Source of the DNA: Edaphobacter aggregans
GTDB lineage: Bacteria; Acidobacteriota; Terriglobia; Terriglobales; Acidobacteriaceae
Length of the DNA stretch: 64,000 bases
Direction: 5' to 3'
Assembly (NCBI GenBank): GCA_022736715.1
Contig: DZDJ01000012.1
Coordinates: forward strand, 1 to 64,000
The position numbers and the translations under genes are program-made. Of the stretch, positions 16,433 to 25,553 are shown one piece after another. Position 1 is the first letter of the stretch. Each line of letters begins with the position of its first letter. The notes below the pieces were generated by a model. That model was not told the DNA's origin. It was given only the letters and a program-made list of their open reading frames with translations, and did no database searches.

Positions 16433-17944
16433 ATGCGTTTGTATCGGAACTTTCTGCTGTTGTTTGGCGCGCTGCTTTTAGTATCGGCGCCATCCTTTGC
16501 TGCCGTGACTTTGCCAGCACTTTTTACCAGCCACATGGTGCTGCAACGCAACCGTCCGGTTCATATCTGGGGCATGGCCGACCCGCAGGAAAAGGTCACG
16601 GTGAGCTTTCGCGGTGAAGTGAAGAGCACCAACGCGGATGCGCTGGGACGGTGGAGCCTCTACCTGGCTCCGGGCAGCGCAGGCGGGCCGTTTCCGTTGA
16701 CGGTAAAGGCGAGCAATACGATCCAGTTGGACGATGTGCTGGTGGGTGATGTGTGGGTGGCGTCGGGCCAGTCAAACATGGAGTTTCCGATGACATGGCT
16801 GCGCAACGCCAAGGCGGAGATTGCTGCGGCGAATGCTCCGCAGATTCGCCTGCTGCGCGTGGAGCGTGCGTACTCGGATTATCCACTGAGCAATGTGAAG
16901 GCGGCTCCGTGGGCGGCCTGCACGCCGGATTCGGTGGCCGACTTTTCTGCCGTGGCGTACTTCTTTGCGCGCGATGTGCAGCAGAAGGAGCATGTGCCGA
17001 TTGGATTGATTGACTCGTCGTGGGGTGGAACGGTGGCAGAGGCATGGACCAGCATGGACGGCTTGTCGCGCGATGCCAGCCTGATGCCGGTGTTTGCTTC
17101 ATGGGCCAGAATGTCGGACGCAGCGGTGAGCGTGCAACTGCTGCGGCAGGCAGTGGACCGGGACAAGGCGGAAGGCAGGCCCGCGCCGAATCTTCCCTGG
17201 CTGCCGGAGCTGCAAAGCTGGGCGCCGGCACAGCTCTACAACGGTATGATTGCGCCGCTGACGCCGTTCGCCATTCGCGGGGTCATCTGGTATCAGGGGG
17301 AAAGCAACAGCGCACTGGATCGCGCACCGATGTATTCGCGGCTGTTCCCGGCGATGATTCAGGACTGGCGGCGTCATTGGGCACAGGGCGATTTTCCGTT
17401 CCTCTTTGTGCAGATTTCCAGTTTCACGTTGGCCCCGCAGGATGATTGGGCGACCATTCGCGAGGCGCAGCGGCAGACGCTGGCTCTGCGCAACACTGCG
17501 ATGGCGGTGACGATCGACATTGGCAATCCTGACAATATACATCCAAAGGACAAGCAGGATGTGGGCGAGCGTCTGGCGCTTGCGGCCAGAGCAATTGCGT
17601 ATGGCGAGCATGATCTGGAGTATTCCGGGCCGCTGTTTCAACAGGTGACGCAGGAGCCTGGTGTGCTGCGCGTCTGGTTCACGCATGCGGAGAGTGGTCT
17701 GACCGCGAAGGGCGGTGCGCTGGAAGGATTTGAAGTGGCCGGAACGGATGGGAAGTTTGTGCCCGCAACGGCAAAAATCGACGGCGCAACAGTCATTGTT
17801 GGCAGCCCGCAGGTGACTGCTCCGAAGTTTGTGCGCTATGGGTGGGCCAACAGCCCGAAGTGCAATCTGTATAATCAGCAGAATTTGCCTGCGTCACCGT
17901 TTACATCGGTAGATGATTCGTCGCATTTCGACGATACTGAATGA
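16433..17944 (+). CDS. Sialate O-acetylesterase family (SGNH hydrolase)
   Basis: A 503-residue exported esterase. GAGGTGAGGAGT precedes the ATG, which starts a signal peptide (MRLYRNFLLLFGALLLVSA...FA). The SGNH blocks are intact: VASGQSNMEFP with the nucleophilic Ser, IWYQGESNS, and DNIHPKDKQDVG carrying the Asp-x-x-His pair. The family removes O-acetyl groups from sialic acid or acetylated plant polysaccharides in the periplasm. The following gene is a sugar permease, suggesting a role in glycan use. The stop codon lies inside the first of three consecutive hairpins. Confidence 0.88.
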   Translation: MRLYRNFLLLFGALLLVSAPSFAAVTLPALFTSHMVLQRNRPVHIWGMADPQEKVTVSFRGEVKSTNADALGRWSLYLAPGSAGGPFPLTVKASNTIQLDDVLVGDVWVASGQSNMEFPMTWLRNAKAEIAAANAPQIRLLRVERAYSDYPLSNVKAAPWAACTPDSVADFSAVAYFFARDVQQKEHVPIGLIDSSWGGTVAEAWTSMDGLSRDASLMPVFASWARMSDAAVSVQLLRQAVDRDKAEGRPAPNLPWLPELQSWAPAQLYNGMIAPLTPFAIRGVIWYQGESNSALDRAPMYSRLFPAMIQDWRRHWAQGDFPFLFVQISSFTLAPQDDWATIREAQRQTLALRNTAMAVTIDIGNPDNIHPKDKQDVGERLALAARAIAYGEHDLEYSGPLFQQVTQEPGVLRVWFTHAESGLTAKGGALEGFEVAGTDGKFVPATAKIDGATVIVGSPQVTAPKFVRYGWANSPKCNLYNQQNLPASPFTSVDDSSHFDDTE

Positions 17945-18020
17945 GGCCATTTACCGGAATGGCCTCATGGCCGTTTCCGGCCATGTCCAGGAGCAGGCGT
18001 GCTGGCTGTGCCAGCGCGCC
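17941..18020 (+). other. Three consecutive hairpins between esterase and sugar permease
   Basis: Three inverted repeats follow each other with almost no space. They are ATGAGGCCATT with its complement at 17941-17968, CATGGCCG-TTTC-CGGCCATG at 17966-17985, and an 11-bp stem with one G-U pair at 17996-18020. None has a T tract, so they are unlikely to be simple terminators. They may protect the esterase mRNA 3' end or lower expression of the permease gene. Confidence 0.6.
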
Positions 18021-18057
18021 GGTTGTGAGAAAAATCTAAGAGTGGATCGTGTAACGG

Positions 18058-19392
18058 ATGGCCAATCCTGTAGTTTCGAATTTTCCGGAATCTTCAACCT
18101 TTGACGCACCGCAGTCCAGCAACCACCGGGCCATGGCCATGGTGACAACCTTGTTCTTCATCTGGGGTTTTCTTACCTCGCTGAATGACATTCTGGTTCC
18201 GCATCTCAAATCCATCTTCAATCTGAATTATGTGCAGGCGATGCTGGTGCAGTTCAGCTTTTTCTCTTCCTATTTTGTTTTCGCCATGCCGGCGGGCAAG
18301 CTGGTGGAGTGGATTGGCTACAAGCGCACCATGGTTGTCTCGCTGTTGGTGATGGCTGCGGGCGCAGTGCTGTTTGTTCCGGCGGCCAGCGTGCCGTCGT
18401 TTCCGCTGTTTCTGGGAGCGCTGATTGTGCTGGCCGCAGGCATTACCGGATTGCAGGTGGCGGCGAACCCCTATGTCACTGTGCTCGGCCCGGCGCGCAC
18501 GGCCTCCAGCCGGTTGAACCTGACGCAGGCCTTCAACTCGCTGGGGACCACGGTGGCGCCGTACTTTGGCAGCCTGCTGATTTTGAGTGCCGCGCCACTG
18601 ACTTTGGAAGCAATGAAGAAACTTTCGGCGCCCGCGCTGCTGGCGTATCAGCAGGAGCAGGCCTCTTCGGTAAAGCTGCCATATATTGGCATCGCCATCA
18701 CGATTGTTCTGCTGGCACTGGCCATCGGCGTCTTCAAACTGCCCCGGCTGGATGTGACGCGCGAGTTCAGGCCGATGGGCGAGTTGGAAAAGGCCAGCAT
18801 CTGGAACTGGGAGCACCGTCAACTGTTGCTGGGGGCGATCGGCATCTTTGTGTACGTGGGTGCTGAGGTTTCCATCGGCAGCTTTCTGGTGAATTATTTC
18901 AGCCTGCCAGAGATCGGACACCTGACAGAAAAAGTGGCGGCCACTTACGTGTCGCTCTACTGGGGAGGCGCCATGATTGGCCGCTTTCTGGGTTCGGTGG
19001 CATTGCAACGGCTGCGCACCAACGTGGTGCTGGGCGTGGCGGCGGTGATTGCCGGCCTGCTGGTCATCACCTCCATGGCCACCTTTGGTCATGTCGCCAT
19101 GTGGACGATGCTGGCGGTCGGCTTCTTCAACTCCATCATGTTCCCCAGCATCTTTACGCTGGGCATTGAAGGACTGGGGCCGCTGACGGGACAGGGTTCC
19201 GGCCTGCTGGTGATGGCGATTGTGGGGGGCGCTGTGATTCCGCTGGTGCAGGGTGCGTTTGCCGATCACATTGGTCTGCACCGGGCGTTCATCCTGCCCG
19301 TGCTTTGCTACCTCTACATTGCGTACTACGGATTTTTTGGTGTGCGCAGAACAAAAGGCTCCGCGCAGGCCGGAGCCGTGGCCGCACATTGA
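18058..19392 (+). CDS. MFS sugar permease of the FucP/GluP family
   Basis: A 444-residue major-facilitator transporter with about 12 hydrophobic segments. Family signatures are LFFIWGFLTSLNDILVPHLK, the FFSSYFVFAMPAGKLVEWIGYKR loop, and LQVAANPYVTVLGP followed by SRLNLTQAFNSLGTTVAP, typical of proton symporters for fucose, glucose or galactose. It follows the acetylesterase in the same direction (113 bases), so uptake of sugars released by that enzyme is plausible. The stop codon lies in a 12-bp tandem duplication (19388-19411) whose second unit brings an additional in-frame stop. Confidence 0.88.
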   Translation: MANPVVSNFPESSTFDAPQSSNHRAMAMVTTLFFIWGFLTSLNDILVPHLKSIFNLNYVQAMLVQFSFFSSYFVFAMPAGKLVEWIGYKRTMVVSLLVMAAGAVLFVPAASVPSFPLFLGALIVLAAGITGLQVAANPYVTVLGPARTASSRLNLTQAFNSLGTTVAPYFGSLLILSAAPLTLEAMKKLSAPALLAYQQEQASSVKLPYIGIAITIVLLALAIGVFKLPRLDVTREFRPMGELEKASIWNWEHRQLLLGAIGIFVYVGAEVSIGSFLVNYFSLPEIGHLTEKVAATYVSLYWGGAMIGRFLGSVALQRLRTNVVLGVAAVIAGLLVITSMATFGHVAMWTMLAVGFFNSIMFPSIFTLGIEGLGPLTGQGSGLLVMAIVGGAVIPLVQGAFADHIGLHRAFILPVLCYLYIAYYGFFGVRRTKGSAQAGAVAAH

Positions 19393-19419
19393 TTGAGCAA
19401 TTGATTGAGCAATAGAAAA

Positions 19420-19456
19420 GCCCTGCATCCGGCGGAAATTTTGACGGCTGCAGGGC
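19420..19456 (+). terminator. Terminator after the sugar permease gene
   Basis: GCCCTGCA and TGCAGGGC form an 8-bp stem around a 21-base loop that can itself pair partly (GCCG/CGGC type). ATTTGTTTT follows on the plus strand, and AAAA before the left arm gives a T run on the minus strand, so it can also end the convergent efflux operon. Confidence 0.75.
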
Positions 19457-19475
19457 ATTTGTTTTCTGTGCGGGA

Positions 19476-20957
19476 TTACAAGGTTGGCAGTTGTGCGGTG
19501 CTCCAGCCCCCGCCGAGTGCTTTGATGAGCAGTACGCTGGCCTCCAGCCTGCGACGCTCGATGTCAATGTCGTTGCGCTGGTAGATGAGCAGAGCGGTCT
19601 GCCAGGTGATGACCTGCAGATAGTCGTCCACGCCGCCTTCGTAGCGGGTGTTGGAGAGGTTGAGCGATTGCGCAGCCGAGGCGGTGGCCTGGTGCTGCTG
19701 CCGGGCCTCGGTTTCCAGCACGCGCAGCCCGGACAGGTTGTCTTCCACCTGCTGGAAGGCGGTCAGCACGGTCTGGCGATAGTCGGCCACGGTGGCGTCG
19801 TAGTTGGCGCGGGCAATGTCTGTAGTGGCGCGCCGGCGGCCTGCATCAAAGAGCGTTTCTGAGAGCATTGGTCCGACGGCCCAAAAGCGGCTGGGCCAGT
19901 TGAACCAGTTCAGTGCGGAAGAGCCTTCCAGTCCGGCTGCTGCGCCCAGGCCCAGCGTGGGGTACCAGGCAGATTCGGCAATGCCGATCTGTTCGTTGGC
20001 GGCTGCGACGGTGCGTTCTTTGGAGGCGATGTCTGGTCTTCGCTCCAGAAGCTGCGATGGCAGCAGGCCGGGAATGCCGGGCAAGACTGGCGGACGCGTA
20101 TTCAGCGGCGTTGCGGGAATGGTGAGCCCGGCCGGCGGCTTGCCGATGAGCACGGCAATAGCGTGTTCATATTGCTGGCGCTGCACCTGGATGTCCGTCT
20201 CCTGCACGCGCACGGCTGCCAGCTGCGTCTGCGCCTGCGAGACGTCGGACTCCGGAGCAATGCCGCCCTCGTACCGTGTCTGCGTGAGTTGCAGGGAATC
20301 GGCATAGGCTTTTTCACTATCGCGGAGTAGCTGCTCCTGCGCATCGGCGCTGCGCAGTTCAATGTAGTCCATCGCCAGTTCCGCATGCAGGCTCAGCCGC
20401 GCGGTTTCCATGTCGGCTGCGCTGGCCTGCGCCTGTTCGCGCGCCGCGGTCACGGTGCGGCGGATGCGGCCCCAGAGATCGACTTCGTACGAGAGGTCAA
20501 ACGGCAGCGTGAAGTCGCCGGCGCTGCCCGTATTGTTGAACTGCAGCGCGTAGGGCCGGTTTGCCGACAAATGTTCTGAGCTGATGGAGGGCGAAGTGCC
20601 AATCGTTGGAGCTTCGGCAGCGCGGCTGTAGCGGACGGCATCGCGGGCGGCGCGGAAGTTGGCAGCGGCAATTTTCAGCGTCTGGTTGGCGGAGTCAATC
20701 TGCTCTTCCAGCGCGTTCAACTGCGCATCGTGGAACATCTCCCACCATTTGCCGCGGGGCAGTGCGGCCTGGGGTTGCGCGGTCTTCCAGCCACCCACTG
20801 CTTTGAAAGCGGCAGGTGGGGCCTCTTTGAAGGATGGCGCCAGCGGCGCGGCGGGGCGAACATATTTAGGGCCAACCATGCAGCCTGCCAGCAACAGCAG
20901 GGCAGACGATGCCAGCAGGCCATTCTGTGCCGATCTTCCCGATGTTGCCAGCTTCAT
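19476..20957 (-). CDS. RND efflux outer-membrane channel, NodT/OprM family
   Basis: A 493-residue outer-membrane lipoprotein, TolC-like. The signal peptide ends in a lipobox at LLLLAGCMVGPKYVRP, the hallmark of OprM-type factors. Two OEP repeats follow: the first has TQTRYEGGIAPESDVSQAQTQ, the second has SNTRYEGGVDDYLQVI. It is the last gene of the operon, and its start overlaps the end of the adaptor gene by four bases. It forms the exit duct of the pump encoded upstream. Confidence 0.93.
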   Translation of the reverse strand: MKLATSGRSAQNGLLASSALLLLAGCMVGPKYVRPAAPLAPSFKEAPPAAFKAVGGWKTAQPQAALPRGKWWEMFHDAQLNALEEQIDSANQTLKIAAANFRAARDAVRYSRAAEAPTIGTSPSISSEHLSANRPYALQFNNTGSAGDFTLPFDLSYEVDLWGRIRRTVTAAREQAQASAADMETARLSLHAELAMDYIELRSADAQEQLLRDSEKAYADSLQLTQTRYEGGIAPESDVSQAQTQLAAVRVQETDIQVQRQQYEHAIAVLIGKPPAGLTIPATPLNTRPPVLPGIPGLLPSQLLERRPDIASKERTVAAANEQIGIAESAWYPTLGLGAAAGLEGSSALNWFNWPSRFWAVGPMLSETLFDAGRRRATTDIARANYDATVADYRQTVLTAFQQVEDNLSGLRVLETEARQQHQATASAAQSLNLSNTRYEGGVDDYLQVITWQTALLIYQRNDIDIERRRLEASVLLIKALGGGWSTAQLPTL

Positions 20958-22183
20958 TGTGCAACTCCTGATTTCGCGGCCGCAGCACTGGCCGGGGATG
21001 CGACCTGCACCTGGGCTCCGTTAGCGAGAGAGTCCGACGGGTCCTGCACCAGCGAATCCTGCGGCGTCAGCCCCTGGATGACTTCGATGGAGTCGCCATA
21101 ATCGCGGCCGACGGTGATGGGCGTCAGCACAACGTGGTTGTTGTAGACCAGTGCGACGCGCAGTCCTTCTTTGCGGAAGAGCAGGGTGCTGGCGGGAATG
21201 GTGACGGAGTTGTTGGCGCCCGGGAATCCGAAGTGCACGGTGACATAGGCTCCCGGCATCAACTGCCCGCCGCGATTGTCCACATCGACTTCGACATTCA
21301 GGGTCCGGGAGTTCTGGTTGATCGCATTGGCATTGCGCACCACGGTGCCAGAAATCAGCAGGTCCGGCTGTGCGTCCAGCGTGACGCGGACGCGCATGCC
21401 GTTCTTAATGTCGCCGGCGTAGGCCTCCGGCACGGCAACGAAGACGCGCAATGTACGGATCTGGGCCAGGTGGAACATTTCCTGTGGTGGTGTATTGGCT
21501 CCAGCGGCCACCAGATCGCCGATGTCGATGTTGCGTACGGTGATGACGCCATCGAAGGGAGAGGTCACGCGTTCAAAGGAGACGAGCTGCTGCAGGCGGC
21601 GCACATTGGCTTCGTTGGCAGCAACCGTTGCCTGGCTTGCCAGCAGCGTGCTGCGGGCCTGGTCCGTCTGTTGCGCGGAGACGGCGTTTTTGGCCAGCAT
21701 TTTTTCCCAGCGCGTCGCGGTAATCTGCGCAATCTGCCGGTTGGCCTGTGACGTCTTCAGGTCTGCCTCCGCCTGTTGCAACTGCTGGTCGAGTTCGGGC
21801 GTTTCGATCACCGCCAGCAGTTGGCCGCGACGGACGCGCGTGCCGATGTCGGTGTACCACTTCTTGATGTAGCCGCTGGTGCGCGCATAAATCGGCGTGT
21901 CGATATACGCCTCAGCATTGCCCGGTAAAGTCAGCTCTTCCGTTCCGGAGCCGGGCGTGGGGTGGATGACGCGGACACTCTGGATGGCGGCCTCATGCGT
22001 GCTGGTTGTAAGTTCGCTGGCGCTCACCAGCCGCGAACGGATGCCGGCTGTAATGGCGGCCCCGAGCACAACCGCGCACACGATGAGGAGCAGCAGCAGG
22101 CCCTTCCGGTCGGGCCCCTTCTGCTGGTCCAGTTCGGCTCTGTGCGCAGCCACTGCAACTTCTTCTTTTGCGATGTCGTCCAT
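20954..22183 (-). CDS. RND efflux periplasmic adaptor (membrane fusion protein)
   Basis: A 409-residue adaptor linking the inner-membrane pump to the outer-membrane channel. One N-terminal membrane helix (GLLLLLIVCAVVLGAAITAG) is followed by the lipoyl/barrel-sandwich half (YARTSGYIKKWYTDIGTRVRRGQLLAVIETPELDQQ), a coiled-coil hairpin and the returning lipoyl half (SPFDGVITVRNIDIGDLV). The start MDDIAKEE is chosen because GGAGGAAAAAG precedes it; the frame is open nine codons upstream and would overlap the pump gene. Nineteen bases separate it from the pump gene. Confidence 0.93.
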   Translation of the reverse strand: MDDIAKEEVAVAAHRAELDQQKGPDRKGLLLLLIVCAVVLGAAITAGIRSRLVSASELTTSTHEAAIQSVRVIHPTPGSGTEELTLPGNAEAYIDTPIYARTSGYIKKWYTDIGTRVRRGQLLAVIETPELDQQLQQAEADLKTSQANRQIAQITATRWEKMLAKNAVSAQQTDQARSTLLASQATVAANEANVRRLQQLVSFERVTSPFDGVITVRNIDIGDLVAAGANTPPQEMFHLAQIRTLRVFVAVPEAYAGDIKNGMRVRVTLDAQPDLLISGTVVRNANAINQNSRTLNVEVDVDNRGGQLMPGAYVTVHFGFPGANNSVTIPASTLLFRKEGLRVALVYNNHVVLTPITVGRDYGDSIEVIQGLTPQDSLVQDPSDSLANGAQVQVASPASAAAAKSGVAQ

Positions 22184-22202
22184 GGAACTTTTTCCTCCGT
22201 AG

Positions 22203-25200
22203 TTACGCATGCTGTGGACCTGCCTCGTCCGGGGACGCAGTTGCGGACTGTGTGTGCTTGCGTCCGTGAATCAATCCAAAGACCGAAGGCACAAAAACCA
22301 GGGTGGCGACGGTGGCGCACAGCAGGCCACCGATGACGGCGCGGCCCAGCGGCGCGTTCTGCTCGCCGCCATCGCCAAGGCCAAGCGCCATGGGAATCAT
22401 ACCGATGATCATGGCCAGCGCCGTCATGACGACCGGGCGGAAGCGGGTCGCACCGGCCTCTATTGCGGCCTTCACTGCATCGCCGTGCTGCTCCAGCCGG
22501 ATCTTGGCAAAGGAGACCACCAGAATACTGTTGGCTGTGGCCACGCCCATGCACATGATGGCGCCCATTAGTGCTGGAACGCTGAGCGCCGTGTGCGTGA
22601 GGAACAGGAACAGCACAATGCCTGCCAGTGCCGCGGGCAATGCTGTGATGATGATGAAGGGATCAACCCAGGACTGGAAGTTGACCACGATCAGCAGGTA
22701 CACCAGTACGATGGCAAAGAGCAGGCCGCCCAGCAGACCGAGATACGAGGTGCGCATGGTGGCCAGCTGTCCGCGAATGGAGACGAAGGTGCCGCGCGGC
22801 AGCAGGTGTTTGTCTGCATCCACAATGCGCTGTACGTCGCGGCCCACGCCGCCCAGGTCACGCCCCTGCACTGCGCCGTAGATGTCGACGACGCGACGGA
22901 TGTTGTAGTGCGAAACCACGGCCATCTCTTCGGAGCGGCCAATGGTGGCCAGGTTCGCCAGAATGCCCGGCGATTTGGCATTGGCGGAATTGATGGGGAT
23001 GTTCTGAATGTCGCTGATGGATTGCATCTTGTACTGTGGTGTCTGCACCGTCATGGGGTAGTTGACGCCGTTCCGCCAGTTGAGGAAGAACATGGGACTG
23101 GTCTGGAAGCTGCTGCTGAGCGTATTCAGAACGCTGGTGGTGACGTCCTTTTCGGTATAGCCGGCCTGCGAGGCTTTGGTGCGGTTCACGTCAATGTTGA
23201 ACGTGGGGTAGTTGAAGGGCTGCTGGATGCGCAGGTCGGTCAGACCTGGCACCTGGCGCAACTGCGCCAGCATCTTCACGGCCAGAGCGTGGCTGGCGAC
23301 CGCGTTGTTGCCTTCAAGCTGGATGTCGATCGGCGCAGGCAGTCCAAAGTTCAGAATTTGCGTGGTGATGTCGGCTGGCAGAAAGTAGAACGTGGTTCCG
23401 GGAAACTTCCGCGGCAGTTCCTCGCGCAGAATGCGGATGTAGTCAGCTGTAGGGTGATGGTCGGGCTGCAGCGAGACCATGATGTCCGCATCGGCGGCGC
23501 CAATGGTGCCGTCGGTGCTGTGCATGGTGTTCATCGGGCTGTAGGGCAGGCCAATGTTGTCCAGAATATTGTGCAGTTCGTTGGCGGGAATCTTCTGACG
23601 GATGACCTGCTCCACCAGATCGCTGAGGCGCGCGGTCTCTTCAATGCGCAGGCCGGTGGCTCCGCGCACGTGCAGGATGAACTCTCCGCTGTCGGTCTTG
23701 GGAAAAAAGTCCTGCCCTAGCCACGGAGCCAGCAGAAAAGCGCAGAGGCAGACCAGAAGAAAGAGTGGAACGAATGTCTTCCGCCGGAGCACGAGTTTCT
23801 CCAGCAAGCCTTCATAGCTGCCGCGTGTGCGCTCAAAACCGCGCTCAAAGGAGCGCTGCATGCGGCCGAAGATGTTGGCAGGCGCTTTGTGGTGCTCCTT
23901 GACGCGCAGCAGATACATGGCCAGCGTAGGCACCAGCGTCCGCGAGAACACGTACGAGGCCAGCATGGCGAAGACTACCGCCTCTGCCAGCGGCACAAAC
24001 AGGTAGCGGGCGACGCCGTTGAGGAAAAACATGGGCAGAAACACAATACAGATGCAGAGGGTGGAGACCAGTGCCGGAACGGCAATCTGCGCCGCGCCTT
24101 CCAGTATGGCATCGTACAGCGGATAGCCCTCTTCCAGAAAACGCTCGATGTTTTCGATGGTCACGGTTGCGTCGTCCACCAGAATACCGACCGCCAGCGC
24201 TAGGCCGCCGAGCGTCATGATGTTGATGGTCTCGCCCAGGAAACTCAGGATGATGACCGAAGTGAGAATAGAGAGCGGAATGGAGACGGCAATGATGAGC
24301 GTACTGCGCCAACTGCCCAGGAAGAGCAGAATCATCAGTGCCGTCAGCCCAGCGGCCAGTACGGCCTCGCGGATTACACCGGTAATGGCTCCGCGTACAA
24401 AGACGGACTGGTCATTGAGCGGAACAATTTTGAGCGCCGGCGGAACAATGGAGGACACGCGCGGCAGCATCTTGCGGATGCCGCTGACAACATCCAGCGT
24501 GGAAGCGTTGCCGGCCTTCAAAATACTGACCAGCACACCGCGCTGCCCGTTCTGGCGCACAATATTGGTCTGGAACTGGAAACCGTTGCTGACGGTGGCG
24601 ATGTCGCGCACATAAACCGTAGCGCCATTCACCTGCTTTACCGGAATACTGCCCACCTTATCCAGCGTGCGCGGCGCACCGTTGGTCAATACGTCGTATT
24701 CGCTCTCGCCGATCTTGATGGTTCCCGAAGGCTGCACCAAATATTGGTTGTTCAGGGCAGACAACAGGTCCGATGGCGCAATGCCCTTGGACTGCATGCG
24801 CCTGGGCATGACGCTGATGCTGATCTGCCGCTGCTTGCCGCCATATGGATACGGAACGACTGCGCCCGGAACAGTGACCAGTTGGGGACGGACGAAGTTC
24901 ATGCCGTAGTCGTTCAATTGCGCTTCGGACAGGCCCTTGCCGGAGAGCGAAAGTTGCAGAATTGGAACGCTCGATGCGCTGAAGTTGATGATTTCCGGCG
25001 GCAGCGTTCCTTGTGGTAACTGGCGCAGCATGAACTGCGATGTGGCCGTGACCTGCGCATTGGCCGTGTCCAGGCTGGCGCCGGGCTGCAGGAAGATCTT
25101 AATGACGACGACGCCGTTGTAGGTGGTGGACTCAATGTGCTGGATGTTGTCGACCAGCGTCGTCAGCGCCTTTTCATACGGCGTGGTCAGGCGGCCTTCA

Positions 25201-25376
25201 AGCTCTTCGGGATTCAGCCCGGTGTACGTCCAGGCCACGGAGACGACAGGGATGTTGATGTTCGGAAAGATGTCTGTTGGCGTGCGGCTGATGACCACCG
25301 GACTGAGCAGCAGAATGAGCAGCGCCAGAACGATGAAGGTGTATGGACGGGTGAGTGCGACTTTGACAATCCACAT
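22203..25376 (-). CDS. RND-family efflux permease (HAE-1/MdtB-like)
   Basis: A 1057-residue inner-membrane proton-driven exporter, full length for the AcrB class. Visible are the first helix followed by RTPTDIFPNINIPVVSV, the proton-relay aspartates in LAVGILVDDATVTIENIER in helix 4, and a symmetrical second half with MCMGVATANSILVVSFAK. TPTDIFPNI and the lack of AcrB drug-pocket loops make the substrate open: drugs, solvents or other small molecules. It is the first gene of a pump-adaptor-channel operon divergent from a LysR regulator. Confidence 0.94.
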   Translation of the reverse strand: MWIVKVALTRPYTFIVLALLILLLSPVVISRTPTDIFPNINIPVVSVAWTYTGLNPEELEGRLTTPYEKALTTLVDNIQHIESTTYNGVVVIKIFLQPGASLDTANAQVTATSQFMLRQLPQGTLPPEIINFSASSVPILQLSLSGKGLSEAQLNDYGMNFVRPQLVTVPGAVVPYPYGGKQRQISISVMPRRMQSKGIAPSDLLSALNNQYLVQPSGTIKIGESEYDVLTNGAPRTLDKVGSIPVKQVNGATVYVRDIATVSNGFQFQTNIVRQNGQRGVLVSILKAGNASTLDVVSGIRKMLPRVSSIVPPALKIVPLNDQSVFVRGAITGVIREAVLAAGLTALMILLFLGSWRSTLIIAVSIPLSILTSVIILSFLGETINIMTLGGLALAVGILVDDATVTIENIERFLEEGYPLYDAILEGAAQIAVPALVSTLCICIVFLPMFFLNGVARYLFVPLAEAVVFAMLASYVFSRTLVPTLAMYLLRVKEHHKAPANIFGRMQRSFERGFERTRGSYEGLLEKLVLRRKTFVPLFLLVCLCAFLLAPWLGQDFFPKTDSGEFILHVRGATGLRIEETARLSDLVEQVIRQKIPANELHNILDNIGLPYSPMNTMHSTDGTIGAADADIMVSLQPDHHPTADYIRILREELPRKFPGTTFYFLPADITTQILNFGLPAPIDIQLEGNNAVASHALAVKMLAQLRQVPGLTDLRIQQPFNYPTFNIDVNRTKASQAGYTEKDVTTSVLNTLSSSFQTSPMFFLNWRNGVNYPMTVQTPQYKMQSISDIQNIPINSANAKSPGILANLATIGRSEEMAVVSHYNIRRVVDIYGAVQGRDLGGVGRDVQRIVDADKHLLPRGTFVSIRGQLATMRTSYLGLLGGLLFAIVLVYLLIVVNFQSWVDPFIIITALPAALAGIVLFLFLTHTALSVPALMGAIMCMGVATANSILVVSFAKIRLEQHGDAVKAAIEAGATRFRPVVMTALAMIIGMIPMALGLGDGGEQNAPLGRAVIGGLLCATVATLVFVPSVFGLIHGRKHTQSATASPDEAGPQHA

Positions 25377-25504
25377 GCTGGGATTACAACCTCCACCTGC
25401 TCTTAAGCTGTGTTGAGAATGGATCTATATCGTAAGGACGAAGTCCCATAAACAATAGATTCAGTATTTCAGCTAAAGGTAGCGCAGTTTGATGTGATGA
25501 TTTA

Positions 25505-25521
25505 TATCGGAAAAACCGATA
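25505..25521. promoter_or_regulatory. Candidate LysR operator
   Basis: TATCGG-AAAAA-CCGATA is a perfect inverted repeat. It contains ATC-N9-GAT and therefore the LysR-type T-N11-A box. It lies 33 bases upstream of the regulator start and 129 bases upstream of the pump gene, a usual position for an LTTR recognition site acting on both divergent units. Confidence 0.7.
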
Positions 25522-25553
25522 GAATGCCGTCATAGATGTTTTGAGGTACCAGT

